Below, in pieces: positions 7,683 to 15,197 of a DNA stretch of 42,486 nt (within the stretch, counting starts at the first letter, position 1; the number at the start of each line of letters is the position of its first letter). The notes beneath the pieces were generated by a model, which saw nothing but the letters and a program-made list of their open reading frames with translations, did no database searches and was not told where the DNA came from. The position numbers and the translations under genes are program-made. The DNA is from Actinomycetota bacterium (GTDB lineage Bacteria; Actinomycetota; Thermoleophilia; Gaiellales; Gaiellaceae): NCBI GenBank assembly GCA_013816245.1, contig JACDEU010000025.1, positions 1 to 42,486 on the forward strand, in the 5' to 3' direction.

Positions 7683-8330
7683 ATGGCTAGAGAGCGCTGG
7701 GCGACGCTGGATTGCTACGGCACGCTGATCGACTGGAACGGCGGGATCCGCCGCGAGCTCACCCGCGTCTTCGGGGAGGAGCACGCGGACGTCCAGCTCG
7801 AGCGCTACCACGAGATCGAGCCCACGCTGCAGACGGGCGGCGAGCGCAGCTACCGCCAAGTGATGACCGACGCGATGGCCCTCCTTGGCGCGCCGGAGGG
7901 CGAGGAGGGCGGTCTCGCCACGGCGCTCCCCACCTGGGGCCCCTTTCCGGAAGTCCCTGGGGCGCTAGAGGAAGCCCGCTCGCGCGGTTGGAAGCTGGCG
8001 ATTCTCTCGAACACGGACCGCGACTTCATCGAGGCGTCGATCGCACAGATCGGCGTTCCCTTCGAGCTCGCGATCGTCGCGTCGGAGATCGACTCGTACA
8101 AGCCGCGCCACCGGCACTGGCTGCAGTTCCTCGAAGAGACGGGGGCGCCGCGCGACGCGCACGTGCACGTTGCGCAAAGTCACTACCACGACATCCTTCC
8201 GGCCACCGAGCTCGGCCTGCGGACGATCTGGATCAATCGCTACGGCGAGCGGCACGACCTGCAGCCGACCCGCGAGCTCGGCGATCTGTCCCTCCTTCCC
8301 GACACTCTCGATGAGCTCGTCGCTACCTAA
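7683..8330 (+). CDS. HAD-superfamily hydrolase, 2-haloacid dehalogenase-like
   Basis: A 215-residue HAD protein. Motif I is TLDCYGTLIDW, with the nucleophilic Asp followed by Y-G-T as in the L-2-haloacid dehalogenase branch (typical FDAYGTLFD). Motif II is AILSNTD, motif III is the Lys of DSYKPRH, and VAQSHYHDILPATELGLRTIWINR resembles the C-terminal region of that branch, though the usual acidic pair is altered to SHYHD. Catalysis is therefore likely but the substrate is unknown; many such proteins are small-molecule phosphatases or act on haloacids. The ATG follows a leaderless-type -10. The 3' end overlaps the double-GNAT gene by 20 bases. Confidence 0.82.
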   Translation: MARERWATLDCYGTLIDWNGGIRRELTRVFGEEHADVQLERYHEIEPTLQTGGERSYRQVMTDAMALLGAPEGEEGGLATALPTWGPFPEVPGALEEARSRGWKLAILSNTDRDFIEASIAQIGVPFELAIVASEIDSYKPRHRHWLQFLEETGAPRDAHVHVAQSHYHDILPATELGLRTIWINRYGERHDLQPTRELGDLSLLPDTLDELVAT

Positions 8331-9225
8331 CGGTTTCGGCACGCGCCCGGCCACGCCGGACGATGCCCCGGCGATCAACAAGGTCATCGTTGCCGCCGAT
8401 GAAGCGGTGCAGGGCTCGTCCGATGAGACCGAGGCAGACCTGCTCGACTGGTGGCGGCTAGTCGACCTGGAGCAAGACTCCTGGGTCGTGGAGCAGGACG
8501 GCTCGCTTGTGGCCTACGGGGTGTTCTTCGCACACGCAGAGCACGCAGAACTGGACGGGTTTGTCCATCCTGCGAAGACGGGGCTCGGGCTCGGAGCCTG
8601 GCTGCTGGCAAATGGCGAAGCACGGGCCCGCGAACGTGAGCTGCTGGTGGCACGCACGTGGTGTCTTGCGCAGGACGAGGTCGCCCGCAAGCTGTTCGAG
8701 AGTCTCGGCTATCGCGAGGTGCGCCGGTACTACCGGATGCTGATCGAGCTCGATGCGCCGCCGCCTGCGCCCGAGTGGCCCGAGGGATTTCGCCTTAGCA
8801 CGTTCGAAGAGGATGACGCCCGGGCATTCTACGCGGCGGTGAACGAGGCTTTCGCGGACGAGTGGAGCTTTCTCTCCATGCCGTTCAAGCAATGGGTCGA
8901 GCACCGCGTCAAGGCGCCGGACTTCGACCCGACCTTGTGGTTCATCGTCCGTGAGGGCGACGAGATCGCTGCGTTTCTGCGCGCTGATCCCGAACGGGGT
9001 GGCGCCGGTTGGGTGGGCGTTGTCGGCGTCCGCAAGCCGTGGCGAAAGCGGGGCCTCGGCCTGGCGCTGCTACTTCACACCTTCGGTGAGTTCTATCGCC
9101 GCGGCAAGCCGCGCATCGCGCTCGGCGTCGACGCTCAGAACCCCACCGGTGCACCGCGTCTCTACGAGCGCGCCGGCATGCGCGTCGCCTACGAGGCGGT
9201 CGCGTTCGAGAAGGCGCTCACGTGA
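8311..9225 (+). CDS. Two-domain GNAT acetyltransferase
   Basis: A 304-residue protein with two GNAT folds in tandem, the architecture of mycothiol synthase and related enzymes. The N-terminal domain (about 1-145) is divergent, with GLGLGAWLLANGEARA as a weak acetyl-CoA loop. The C-terminal domain (about 150-300) keeps a convincing VRKPWRKRGLGLALL loop and LGVDAQNPTGAPRLYERAG. The ATG at 8311 was preferred because it begins at a GNAT-like TRPATPDDAPAI and overlaps the HAD gene by 20 bases; an in-frame start at 8170 would lie deep inside that gene. MshD is possible in an actinobacterium, but similarity cannot be scored here, so no symbol is given. It ends in a GTGA overlap with the next gene. 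Confidence 0.8.
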   Translation: MSSSLPNGFGTRPATPDDAPAINKVIVAADEAVQGSSDETEADLLDWWRLVDLEQDSWVVEQDGSLVAYGVFFAHAEHAELDGFVHPAKTGLGLGAWLLANGEARARERELLVARTWCLAQDEVARKLFESLGYREVRRYYRMLIELDAPPPAPEWPEGFRLSTFEEDDARAFYAAVNEAFADEWSFLSMPFKQWVEHRVKAPDFDPTLWFIVREGDEIAAFLRADPERGGAGWVGVVGVRKPWRKRGLGLALLLHTFGEFYRRGKPRIALGVDAQNPTGAPRLYERAGMRVAYEAVAFEKALT

Positions 9226-9998
9226 GTCGGCTCCGCGCCAAGTGTCCCGACTGCAAAACCTATACCGCGGTTGCCCTCGGCCCGGAGTACGAATGTCACT
9301 CTTGTGGCAGAAGCTTTGGCGCAGGGCTCGTGCGAGTTCCGCAAGCCTGGGGCGACGGCGGCGAGGCGATGGCGGAGGCCGCGTGGCTCGAGCTCCCGTA
9401 TCCCGAGACAGCAGTGATCGAAGCCGAGACGCTCGAGGAGCAGAACCTCGCGCTTGCCGCCGACCTCCCGGAAAGGCCGCTCGTCCTCGGCGGCTGCTGC
9501 TGCGCCCACATCGGCGCCGTCGAGGGCCTGGCGGCCCGGCAGGATCGAGTCGCGGTCATCTGGTTCGACGCGCACGGCGATTTGAACACGGTGGAGAGCT
9601 CGCCTTCCGGGAATACGTGGGCGACGCCGCTCCGGAGGCTCATCGATTCGGGTGCGGTCGATGCCGACGACGTCGTGCTCGTGGGCGCGCGCAACCTCGA
9701 TCCGCCCGAGGAGGAGTTCATAGCCTCCCGCGGCATTCACGCCGGCGAGGAGGGCCTTTCCGGGGCGCTCGAAGGCGTCTCGTGCGCGTACGTCGCCTTC
9801 GATGCGGACATGCTCGAGCCGTCGGAGGTGGCGGTCTTCATGCCCGAGCCGGGCGGGGTCACCGTCGCCGAGGGCGAGCGGATACTGGCCGGGATCGCCG
9901 CCCGCACGAGTGTCCTGGGCGCGGGATTCACCGGTGCCACCTTCGAGCCCGGAAACGTTCCGCCTCTGGCCCGTCTGGCGGCGGCGTTGGGCCTCTAG
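9222..9998 (+). CDS. Zinc-ribbon/arginase-fold (ureohydrolase-like) protein
   Basis: A 258-residue protein that appears to join a short zinc ribbon to an arginase-like domain. The ribbon is CPDCK at residues 8-12 and CHSCG about 15 residues later. The arginase fold keeps WFDAHGDLN, the family's DAHxDxN metal motif, and FDADMLEP for the later DxDxxxP motif. The first metal motif, normally GGDHS, reads GGCCCAHIG, so a Cys occupies the place of the metal-binding His. Arginase, agmatinase and formimidoylglutamase are all possible relatives, but the altered site argues against naming a substrate. It overlaps the GNAT gene by four bases, suggesting co-expression. Family assignment is moderately sure and function is unknown. 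Confidence 0.72.
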   Translation: MSRLRAKCPDCKTYTAVALGPEYECHSCGRSFGAGLVRVPQAWGDGGEAMAEAAWLELPYPETAVIEAETLEEQNLALAADLPERPLVLGGCCCAHIGAVEGLAARQDRVAVIWFDAHGDLNTVESSPSGNTWATPLRRLIDSGAVDADDVVLVGARNLDPPEEEFIASRGIHAGEEGLSGALEGVSCAYVAFDADMLEPSEVAVFMPEPGGVTVAEGERILAGIAARTSVLGAGFTGATFEPGNVPPLARLAAALGL

Positions 9999-10058
9999 CG
10001 CGCTCGAGCACGTCTGCAACCTGCAGGCCGAGAGCTCCGGTCTAAACTCGTCAGTTCC

Positions 10059-10901
10059 ATGACATCCCGGATAGACGTCTCCATCGAGCATCGGAACGTC
10101 CCAGAGCCACCGGGGAAGCACCCGAACACGTGTCCCTCGTGCTCATCGCACTACCGAGACGACGAGCTCGAGGCGGCGCTCTGGGTCTGTCCGCACTGCG
10201 GCCACCACTTCACGATGCGCGCCCGTGCCCGCATCGCCTCGCTCGCCGACGAGGGCACGTTCGTCGAGGAAGCGGCCGACCTTCGCTCCGAGGACCCGCT
10301 GGACTTCTTCGACCTGCGGCCCTACACGGAGCGTCTCGCCGAGGCGGAGATGAAGACAGGTCTCGGCGAGGCGATGTTGATCGGCCAGGGGATCATCGAC
10401 GGAAATCCCGCGGAGCTCGCGGTCATGGACTTCGCCTTCATGGGCGGCTCGATGGGGAGCGTCGTCGGCGAGAAGTTTTCCCGGGCCTGCGACAGCGCCG
10501 CCCAACGTGGCGTGCCACTCGTCTCCGTGACGGCGTCCGGAGGTGCGCGCATGCAGGAGGGAATTCTCTCGTTGATGCAACTGCCGAAGACCGTGTGCGC
10601 GGTCGAGGATCTCCACGATACGGGACAGCCGATGATCAGCGTGATGTCGCATCCGACGACCGCCGGCGTGCTCGCGAGCTTCGCGAGCCTCGGGGACGTC
10701 ATCGTCGCAGAGCCCGGTGCGTTGCTCGCCTTTACCGGGCCACGCGTCGTCCAGCAAACGACACGCGAGAAGCTTCCGGACGACTTCGGTCTGGCGGAAC
10801 AGAACCTCCGCTTCGGACACATCGACGCGATCGTCCCGCGCCCGGAGCTCAAAGCGTACGTCGCCCAACTCCTACGCCTCTTCTCGCGCAGTGGCGACTG
10901 A
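10059..10901 (+). CDS. accD: Acetyl-CoA carboxylase carboxyltransferase subunit beta
   Basis: With AccA it transfers the carboxyl group from biotin-BCCP to acetyl-CoA, making malonyl-CoA for the fab block. The 280 residues include the N-terminal zinc finger typical of AccD (CPSCSSHY and CPHCGHHF, about residues 25-50) and the crotonase-like core with MDFAFMGGSMGSVVGEKF, TASGGARMQEG and ISVMSHPTTAGV. TAAACT (10043-10048) lies ten bases before the ATG and may be its -10. It overlaps accA by 11 bases, which should keep the subunits in balance. The biotin carboxylase and BCCP genes are not in the window. Confidence 0.95.
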   Translation: MTSRIDVSIEHRNVPEPPGKHPNTCPSCSSHYRDDELEAALWVCPHCGHHFTMRARARIASLADEGTFVEEAADLRSEDPLDFFDLRPYTERLAEAEMKTGLGEAMLIGQGIIDGNPAELAVMDFAFMGGSMGSVVGEKFSRACDSAAQRGVPLVSVTASGGARMQEGILSLMQLPKTVCAVEDLHDTGQPMISVMSHPTTAGVLASFASLGDVIVAEPGALLAFTGPRVVQQTTREKLPDDFGLAEQNLRFGHIDAIVPRPELKAYVAQLLRLFSRSGD

Positions 10902-11823
10902 CCACGAATTGCGCCTGCGTGAGCGTCTGGCGCGCTTGCGGAACCTCAACCTGCTCGGCGGCGCACGCGTTTCGGGGGAGCTGGAAAAACTGCAACGCCA
11001 GCTCGAGCGAATTCAGGCCGCGCCGACCGACGAGGAGATTTGGCGTTCGGTCGAGCTCGCGCGCCATCAGGACCGCCCCTACACCCTGGACTACGTCAAC
11101 AGGCTGTTCGACGACTGGGTCGAGCTGCACGGTGATCGTGGCCGCGCCGACGACCACGCGCTCGTGATCGGCCTCGGCCGCTTCAACGGCCGCACGGTCG
11201 CGGTCGTCGGCAACCAGAAGGGTCGTGACATCAAGGAGAGGACGGACCGCAACTTCGGCATGGCGTACCCCGAGGGATACCGCAAGGCGATGCGGCTCAT
11301 GGAGCTGGCCGACCTGCACAAGTTCCCGCTCGTGAGCCTCATCGACATCCCTGGGGCGTATCCGGGTGTGGCGGCGGAGCAGCACGGCCAGGGTGGCCAG
11401 ATCGCCCGTTCGCAGGCGCTCATGTCTCGCCTCCAGGTCCCGATCGTCTGCTGCGTGATCGGCGAGGGCGGCTCGGGCGGCGCGATCGCGACGGCCGTCG
11501 CGGACCGGGTGCTGATGCAGGAGCACGCGATCTACACCGTCATCTCGCCGGAGGGGTGCGCGGCGATCCTCTGGCGGGACGCAGCCCAGGCGAAGAAGGC
11601 CGCCGCCGCCTTCAAGCCGGACGCCCTCCATTGCCTCGAGCTGGGCGTGATCGACGGGATCGTCCCGGAACCGGAGGGCGGTGCCCACACGAATCCCGAC
11701 GAGGCGGCCAGACTCCTGGGCGAGAGTCTTCGGGAATCGCTGGAAGAGCTCGAATCGATCGCGCCGGAAGACCTGAAGCGCAGGCGGCGAGCCAAATTCC
11801 GCTCGCTAGGCGTTTACGCGTGA
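10891..11823 (+). CDS. accA: Acetyl-CoA carboxylase carboxyltransferase subunit alpha
   Basis: Partner of AccD in the carboxyltransferase heterotetramer. The GTG at 10891 gives 310 residues, in line with AccA, and lies inside the end of accD. Family motifs are ELEKLQRQLERI near the N terminus, NQKGRDIKERTDRNFGMAYPEGYRKAMRLM, SLIDIPGAYPGVAAEQHGQ, GEGGSGGAIA and ISPEGCAAILWRD. A longer in-frame start at 10717 would overlap accD by 185 bases and is rejected. The next 227 bases have no gene but carry hairpins and DnaA-box-like words. Confidence is very high. Confidence 0.95.
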   Translation: MATDHELRLRERLARLRNLNLLGGARVSGELEKLQRQLERIQAAPTDEEIWRSVELARHQDRPYTLDYVNRLFDDWVELHGDRGRADDHALVIGLGRFNGRTVAVVGNQKGRDIKERTDRNFGMAYPEGYRKAMRLMELADLHKFPLVSLIDIPGAYPGVAAEQHGQGGQIARSQALMSRLQVPIVCCVIGEGGSGGAIATAVADRVLMQEHAIYTVISPEGCAAILWRDAAQAKKAAAAFKPDALHCLELGVIDGIVPEPEGGAHTNPDEAARLLGESLRESLEELESIAPEDLKRRRRAKFRSLGVYA

Positions 11824-11835
11824 GTCAACGGGCCG

Positions 11836-11930
11836 GGCTGTGGACAGACGCGAGCTTTCGCGTAGCTTTCAGCAAGTTCGAGGTGTGGACGAGTGTCGCC
11901 TCTCCACAACATCCACAGCCTTATCCCCGG
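11836..11930. promoter_or_regulatory. Cluster of DnaA-box-like words and nested inverted repeats
   Basis: Within 95 bases after accA there are two TGTGGA words (in TGTGGACAG at 11839 and TGTGGACGA at 11884) and two TCCACA words (11903 and 11912), plus TTATCCCCG at 11921. Read in the right orientation, the first two match TTGTCCACA at eight of nine positions and the others at seven of nine. GGCTGTGGA (11836-11844) and TCCACAGCC (11912-11920) are perfect complements and enclose the inner pair, so the region could also fold. DnaA titration or regulation, or a simple RNA structure after accDA, are both possible. Confidence 0.4.
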
Positions 11931-11942
11931 CACCGGAACGAC

Positions 11943-11966
11943 TTCGGGCCGGAAAACCGGCCCGAA
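11943..11966 (+). terminator. Perfect 10-bp hairpin after accDA
   Basis: TTCGGGCCGG and CCGGCCCGAA pair perfectly around AAAA. No T tract follows; the next bases are AACGTCGACCCCCCC. A weaker 6-bp hairpin (CGAGGG/CCCTCG, 12000-12017, loop CCAAAA) follows and is trailed by GTTTG. In a very GC-rich genome such T-poor hairpins are often the only recognisable end of a transcript, so this is the best candidate terminator for accDA. Confidence 0.5.
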
Positions 11967-12050
11967 ACGTCGACCCCCCCGCTGGGTGGAGAAGCCTTTC
12001 GAGGGCCAAAACCCTCGTTTGAAGTAATACATTTGCCCGGCTTTCCGTGG

Positions 12051-12245
12051 TTGAAACAGAAGTACGACGACACCTACCGTAAGGAGCTGTGCGACCTGAT
12101 CAGGGCGAAGGCCGAGGGTCAGACGCTCCCCGAGCCCGAGCAGGAGCCGGAAGGGGAGGTAGTCGACCTCATGGAAGCGCTCCGCGAGTCCGTCGAGCGG
12201 ACGCAGAAGCAGCGCAGGCAGGCCACAAAGCGCAAAGCTTCCTAG
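12051..12245 (+). pseudogene. C-terminal remnant of a Ku (NHEJ) protein
   Basis: The frame ending at TAG 12245 encodes KQKYDDTYRKELCDLIRAKA followed by an acidic Glu/Pro stretch, EVVDLMEALRESVE and a basic tail, KQRRQATKRKAS. This is the C-terminal pattern of bacterial Ku proteins, where the end of the core is followed by a DLMEAL helix and a Lys-rich tail. The preceding roughly 230 residues of the ring-forming core are absent: accA ends at 11823 and the 227 bases between show no Ku-like sequence in any frame. A TTG at 12051 could start a 64-residue peptide, but it would lack the DNA-encircling domain. Intact ligD follows three bases later, as expected for a former ku-ligD operon. Recognition of such a short segment is by motif only. 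Confidence 0.72.
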
Positions 12246-12248
12246 GCC

Positions 12249-14594
12249 GTGGCCCAGAAGCTCTCCGAGTACGAGCGCAAACGCGACCCCAATGAGACCC
12301 CCGAGCCGTTCGGTTCGAAGAAGGGGCAGGCGAAGGAGCCGATCTTCGTCGTGCAGCGACACGATGCTCGCCGGCTGCACTACGACTTCCGCCTCGAGAA
12401 GGACAGCACCCTGCTCAGCTGGGCTGTTCCGAAGGGTGTTCCGCTCGAGCCGGGCGAACAACACCTCGCCGTTCACGTCGAAGACCACCCACTCGAGTAC
12501 GCGACATTCGCAGGCGAGATCCCGAAGGGGCAGTACGGGGCGGGCACCGTCGAGATCTGGGACAGCGGCACGTATGAGCTGCTGGAGGAGAAGAAGAACG
12601 GTGGCCTGACGGTGTTGCTGAAGGGCACGAAGCTGCAGGGCATCTGGGCGCTCGTCCCTGCGCACCTGAGCGGGGACGAGAAGAACTGGCTGATCGTCCG
12701 CAAGAGAGACGACATTTCGACCGTGTCGACTCCGAGAGAAACCAGCGGCGAGACGTACAAGCCGATGCTCGCCACGCTGGCGGAGGACGTCCCCCGTGGA
12801 GCCGGCTGGACGTTCGAGGTGAAGTGGGACGGCTACCGCGCGGTCGCGACGGTCGCCGGTGGGGACGCGACGCTGACGAGCCGCAATGGCAACGACCTGA
12901 CGGGAAGGTTCCAGAGCATCGCCAAGGAGGTCCCGAAGGCGATCAAGACGCCGGACTGCGCGCTCGACGGCGAGGTCTGCGCGCTGGACGAGAAGGGCCG
13001 CTCGAGCTTCTCCGCGATGCAGCAGGGCAAGGCCGGCACGCCCTTCGTTTACTACGTGTTCGACGTGCTCGAGATCGACTACGAGCCCGTCATCGACCTT
13101 CCGCTCGTCGAGCGACGCAAGCTGCTCGAGAACCTGCTCGACCGGCGCAGCAAGACCGTGCGCCTCTCAGAGACGTTCGACGACGGGCAAGCACTCCTTG
13201 AGGCCGCAACGCAGCAGCAGCTCGAAGGGATCATTGCGAAGCGACTCGACTCCCGGTATTTGCCCGGCAGGCGCACGCGCGACTGGCTGAAGGTCAAGAC
13301 GCACCTGGAGCAAGAGCTCGTCGTCGTCGGCTACACCAAGGGGACCGGAAGACGAGCGCCGAGCTTCGGTGCGCTCGTCCTCGGCTACTACGTCGGCAAC
13401 GAGCTCGTCTACGCCGGGAACGTCGGGACCGGCTTCAGCGGCAAGGAGATCGAGAAGCTCCTCGACAAGCTGCGACCGTTGCGGCGGGACAGTCCTCCGT
13501 TCCGTGAGGTGCCCAAGATGCCGAAGGTCCGGAAGAACGACGTGATCTGGGTCGAGCCGCGCCTCGTCGCCGAGGTGAAATTCGCGGAGTGGACGCACGA
13601 CGGGCGCCTGCGTTCGCCCACGTACAAGGGGCTGCGCGAGGACAAGGCACCCGAGGACGTGCGGCGCGAGGAGCCGATCACGGATGTCGTCAAGAAGGGC
13701 TCACGGGAGCTGAAGCTCTCCAACCTCGACAAGGTCTTCTTCCCGGTCGAACGGATCACCAAAGGAGACCTGCTCGAGTACTACCGCGCGGTGGCGCCGG
13801 TGCTCGTGCCGCACCTGAAGGACCGCCCTTTCACAATGGTCCGCTGCCCGGACGGGGTCGACGGCAAGAAGTTCTTCCAGAAGGACGCGCCGTCGCACCT
13901 GCCCAAGTGGATCCCGACGTTTCGCACTCAGGTCTCGACTCGCGAGTCACCGCGGACGAAGAAATGGGTCAACTTCCCGGTGGTCCACGACGAGCTCGCA
14001 TTGCTCTGGATGGTGAACATGGGCTGCATCGACATGAACACGTGGTACTCGCGAGTCGACAAGCCCGACCGCCCCGACTGGGTGCTGTTCGATCTCGACC
14101 CTTCCCCCAATGTCGGCTTCAAAGAGACCGTGCAGGTCGCGCTCCTGGTCAAGCAGGCGTTGGACGCCTTCGGCCTCGTCGGCTTTCCGAAGACGTCGAG
14201 CGCCGAGGGGATGCACATCCTCGTGCCGGTGGAGCGCCGCTACACGTACGCGGACACTCGCCAGTTCGCGGAGATCGTCGCGGGCGCGATTGCGCGAACG
14301 CATCGCGGTCTGGCGACGACGGAGTGGACGAAGTCGAAGCGGCGCGGTGTCCTGATCGACGCGAACCAGAACGGAGAGGGAAAGACGATCGCATCGGCCT
14401 ATTCCGTGCGTCCAAGGCCGGGGGCACCTGTCTCGACGCCTTTGCGCTGGTCCGAGGTGAACGAGGACCTCGACCCGCTCTCGTTCACGATGCCCGTCGT
14501 TCTCGAGCGCGTGCGCAAGCACGGGGACATCTACGCAGACGTTCTGACGACGAAGCAGCGCCTCACGGATGCGCTAAAGGCTCTCGGCGGCTAG
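12249..14594 (+). CDS. ligD: Multifunctional NHEJ ATP-dependent DNA ligase LigD (PE-LIG-POL)
   Basis: End-joining ligase of 781 residues with three activities. The 3'-phosphoesterase domain (about 1-160) has H38, H44 and D46 in HDARRLHYDF and a later HVEDHPLEYATFAGE. The ligase domain (about 170-470) has the adenylated K192 in EVKWDGYRA, LDGEVCALD, EGIIAKRLDS and DWLKVK. The primase-like polymerase domain (about 485-775) has WVNFPVVHDELALLWMVN and the D615/D617 metal pair in LFDLDPSPN. The domain order PE-LIG-POL is that of Pseudomonas LigD and differs from POL-PE-LIG of Mycobacterium tuberculosis. The GTG start lies three bases after the Ku remnant. All catalytic motifs look intact even though ku is broken. 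Its stop overlaps the convergent HD-GYP relic by four bases. Confidence 0.95.
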   Translation: MAQKLSEYERKRDPNETPEPFGSKKGQAKEPIFVVQRHDARRLHYDFRLEKDSTLLSWAVPKGVPLEPGEQHLAVHVEDHPLEYATFAGEIPKGQYGAGTVEIWDSGTYELLEEKKNGGLTVLLKGTKLQGIWALVPAHLSGDEKNWLIVRKRDDISTVSTPRETSGETYKPMLATLAEDVPRGAGWTFEVKWDGYRAVATVAGGDATLTSRNGNDLTGRFQSIAKEVPKAIKTPDCALDGEVCALDEKGRSSFSAMQQGKAGTPFVYYVFDVLEIDYEPVIDLPLVERRKLLENLLDRRSKTVRLSETFDDGQALLEAATQQQLEGIIAKRLDSRYLPGRRTRDWLKVKTHLEQELVVVGYTKGTGRRAPSFGALVLGYYVGNELVYAGNVGTGFSGKEIEKLLDKLRPLRRDSPPFREVPKMPKVRKNDVIWVEPRLVAEVKFAEWTHDGRLRSPTYKGLREDKAPEDVRREEPITDVVKKGSRELKLSNLDKVFFPVERITKGDLLEYYRAVAPVLVPHLKDRPFTMVRCPDGVDGKKFFQKDAPSHLPKWIPTFRTQVSTRESPRTKKWVNFPVVHDELALLWMVNMGCIDMNTWYSRVDKPDRPDWVLFDLDPSPNVGFKETVQVALLVKQALDAFGLVGFPKTSSAEGMHILVPVERRYTYADTRQFAEIVAGAIARTHRGLATTEWTKSKRRGVLIDANQNGEGKTIASAYSVRPRPGAPVSTPLRWSEVNEDLDPLSFTMPVVLERVRKHGDIYADVLTTKQRLTDALKALGG

Positions 14595-15191
14595 GCCAAC
14601 GCAGCAGCGAGACGGAAGGCCGTTGCGTCAGGTTGCAGCTGCTCTCCCGCAAGAACGCTTTCCAGCGCGATCCACGCAGCGCTCGTCGAAGGCAGAGTCT
14701 GTTTCCTCGCGCAGGAGGTCGAGAGCTGCCTCGTGGCTCCACGCTTCGCGGTAGACACGCGGCGAGATGAGCGCGATCGAGCTTGCGTCGAGACCACGCG
14801 GATACCCCTTCCCGTCGAACGTTCGTGGTGGCTGTGCACGAGCTCTTGGGTCGAAGCGTTGAAGCTGCCGAGCTCCCGCAGGAGCTTGAGTCCCCAATCG
14901 GGATGTCGCTTGATGATTGCGAACTCGTCCTCTGCGAGCGCAGCCGGTTTCCGCAGGATGCGCTTCGGCACCGACCGTGAGCCAGGCAACGCCGGCGACG
15001 ACTGCGAGGTCGGCGATCCGCTGCGTCGGGAAGGACGTCTCCAGCGTCCTCAGGATCAGGAGGCAGTAGAAGAACGATCCGACGATGAGCGCGATGACCG
15101 CCGTAGGGTTCGCAGGCTCCGGGACCGCGGGAACCAGGCTTGGCACGGCCATGCCGACGGCGCCCAGCGCGACAACGCCGGCGAGCGCCAC
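14591..15191 (-). pseudogene. Decayed membrane-anchored HD-GYP phosphodiesterase
   Basis: Read from 15191 leftward, a hydrophobic N-terminal part (about 75 residues, three possible membrane segments) runs to AWLTVG. In another frame it is followed abruptly by VPKRILRKPAALAEDEFAII, then HPDWGLKLLRELG and LVHSHHER. The next motif, FDGKGYPRGLD, needs a frame change because one T of the expected CGTTTCGAC is missing near 14822. REAWSHEAALDLL and FDERCVD follow, and the final ALESVLAGEQ needs a second shift near 14672. The catalytic HD segment before VPKRIL, and about 17 residues between SIALIS and PRVYREAW (where DAYDAM is normal), are missing. An intact enzyme would hydrolyse cyclic di-GMP; this one cannot. 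It follows ndh on the same strand. Confidence 0.8.
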
Positions 15192-15197
15192 CGTGAC

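Noticed and set aside
11824..12050. Continuation of the Ku frame upstream of 12051 as coding sequence
   Set aside because: The frame is open back into accA, but the translation shows no Ku core sequence, and the DNA has hairpins and DnaA-box-like words instead.
13589..14770. A 393-codon plus-strand open frame within ligD
   Set aside because: It is out of frame with the intact polymerase domain of LigD and is Arg/Gly/Ala-rich.
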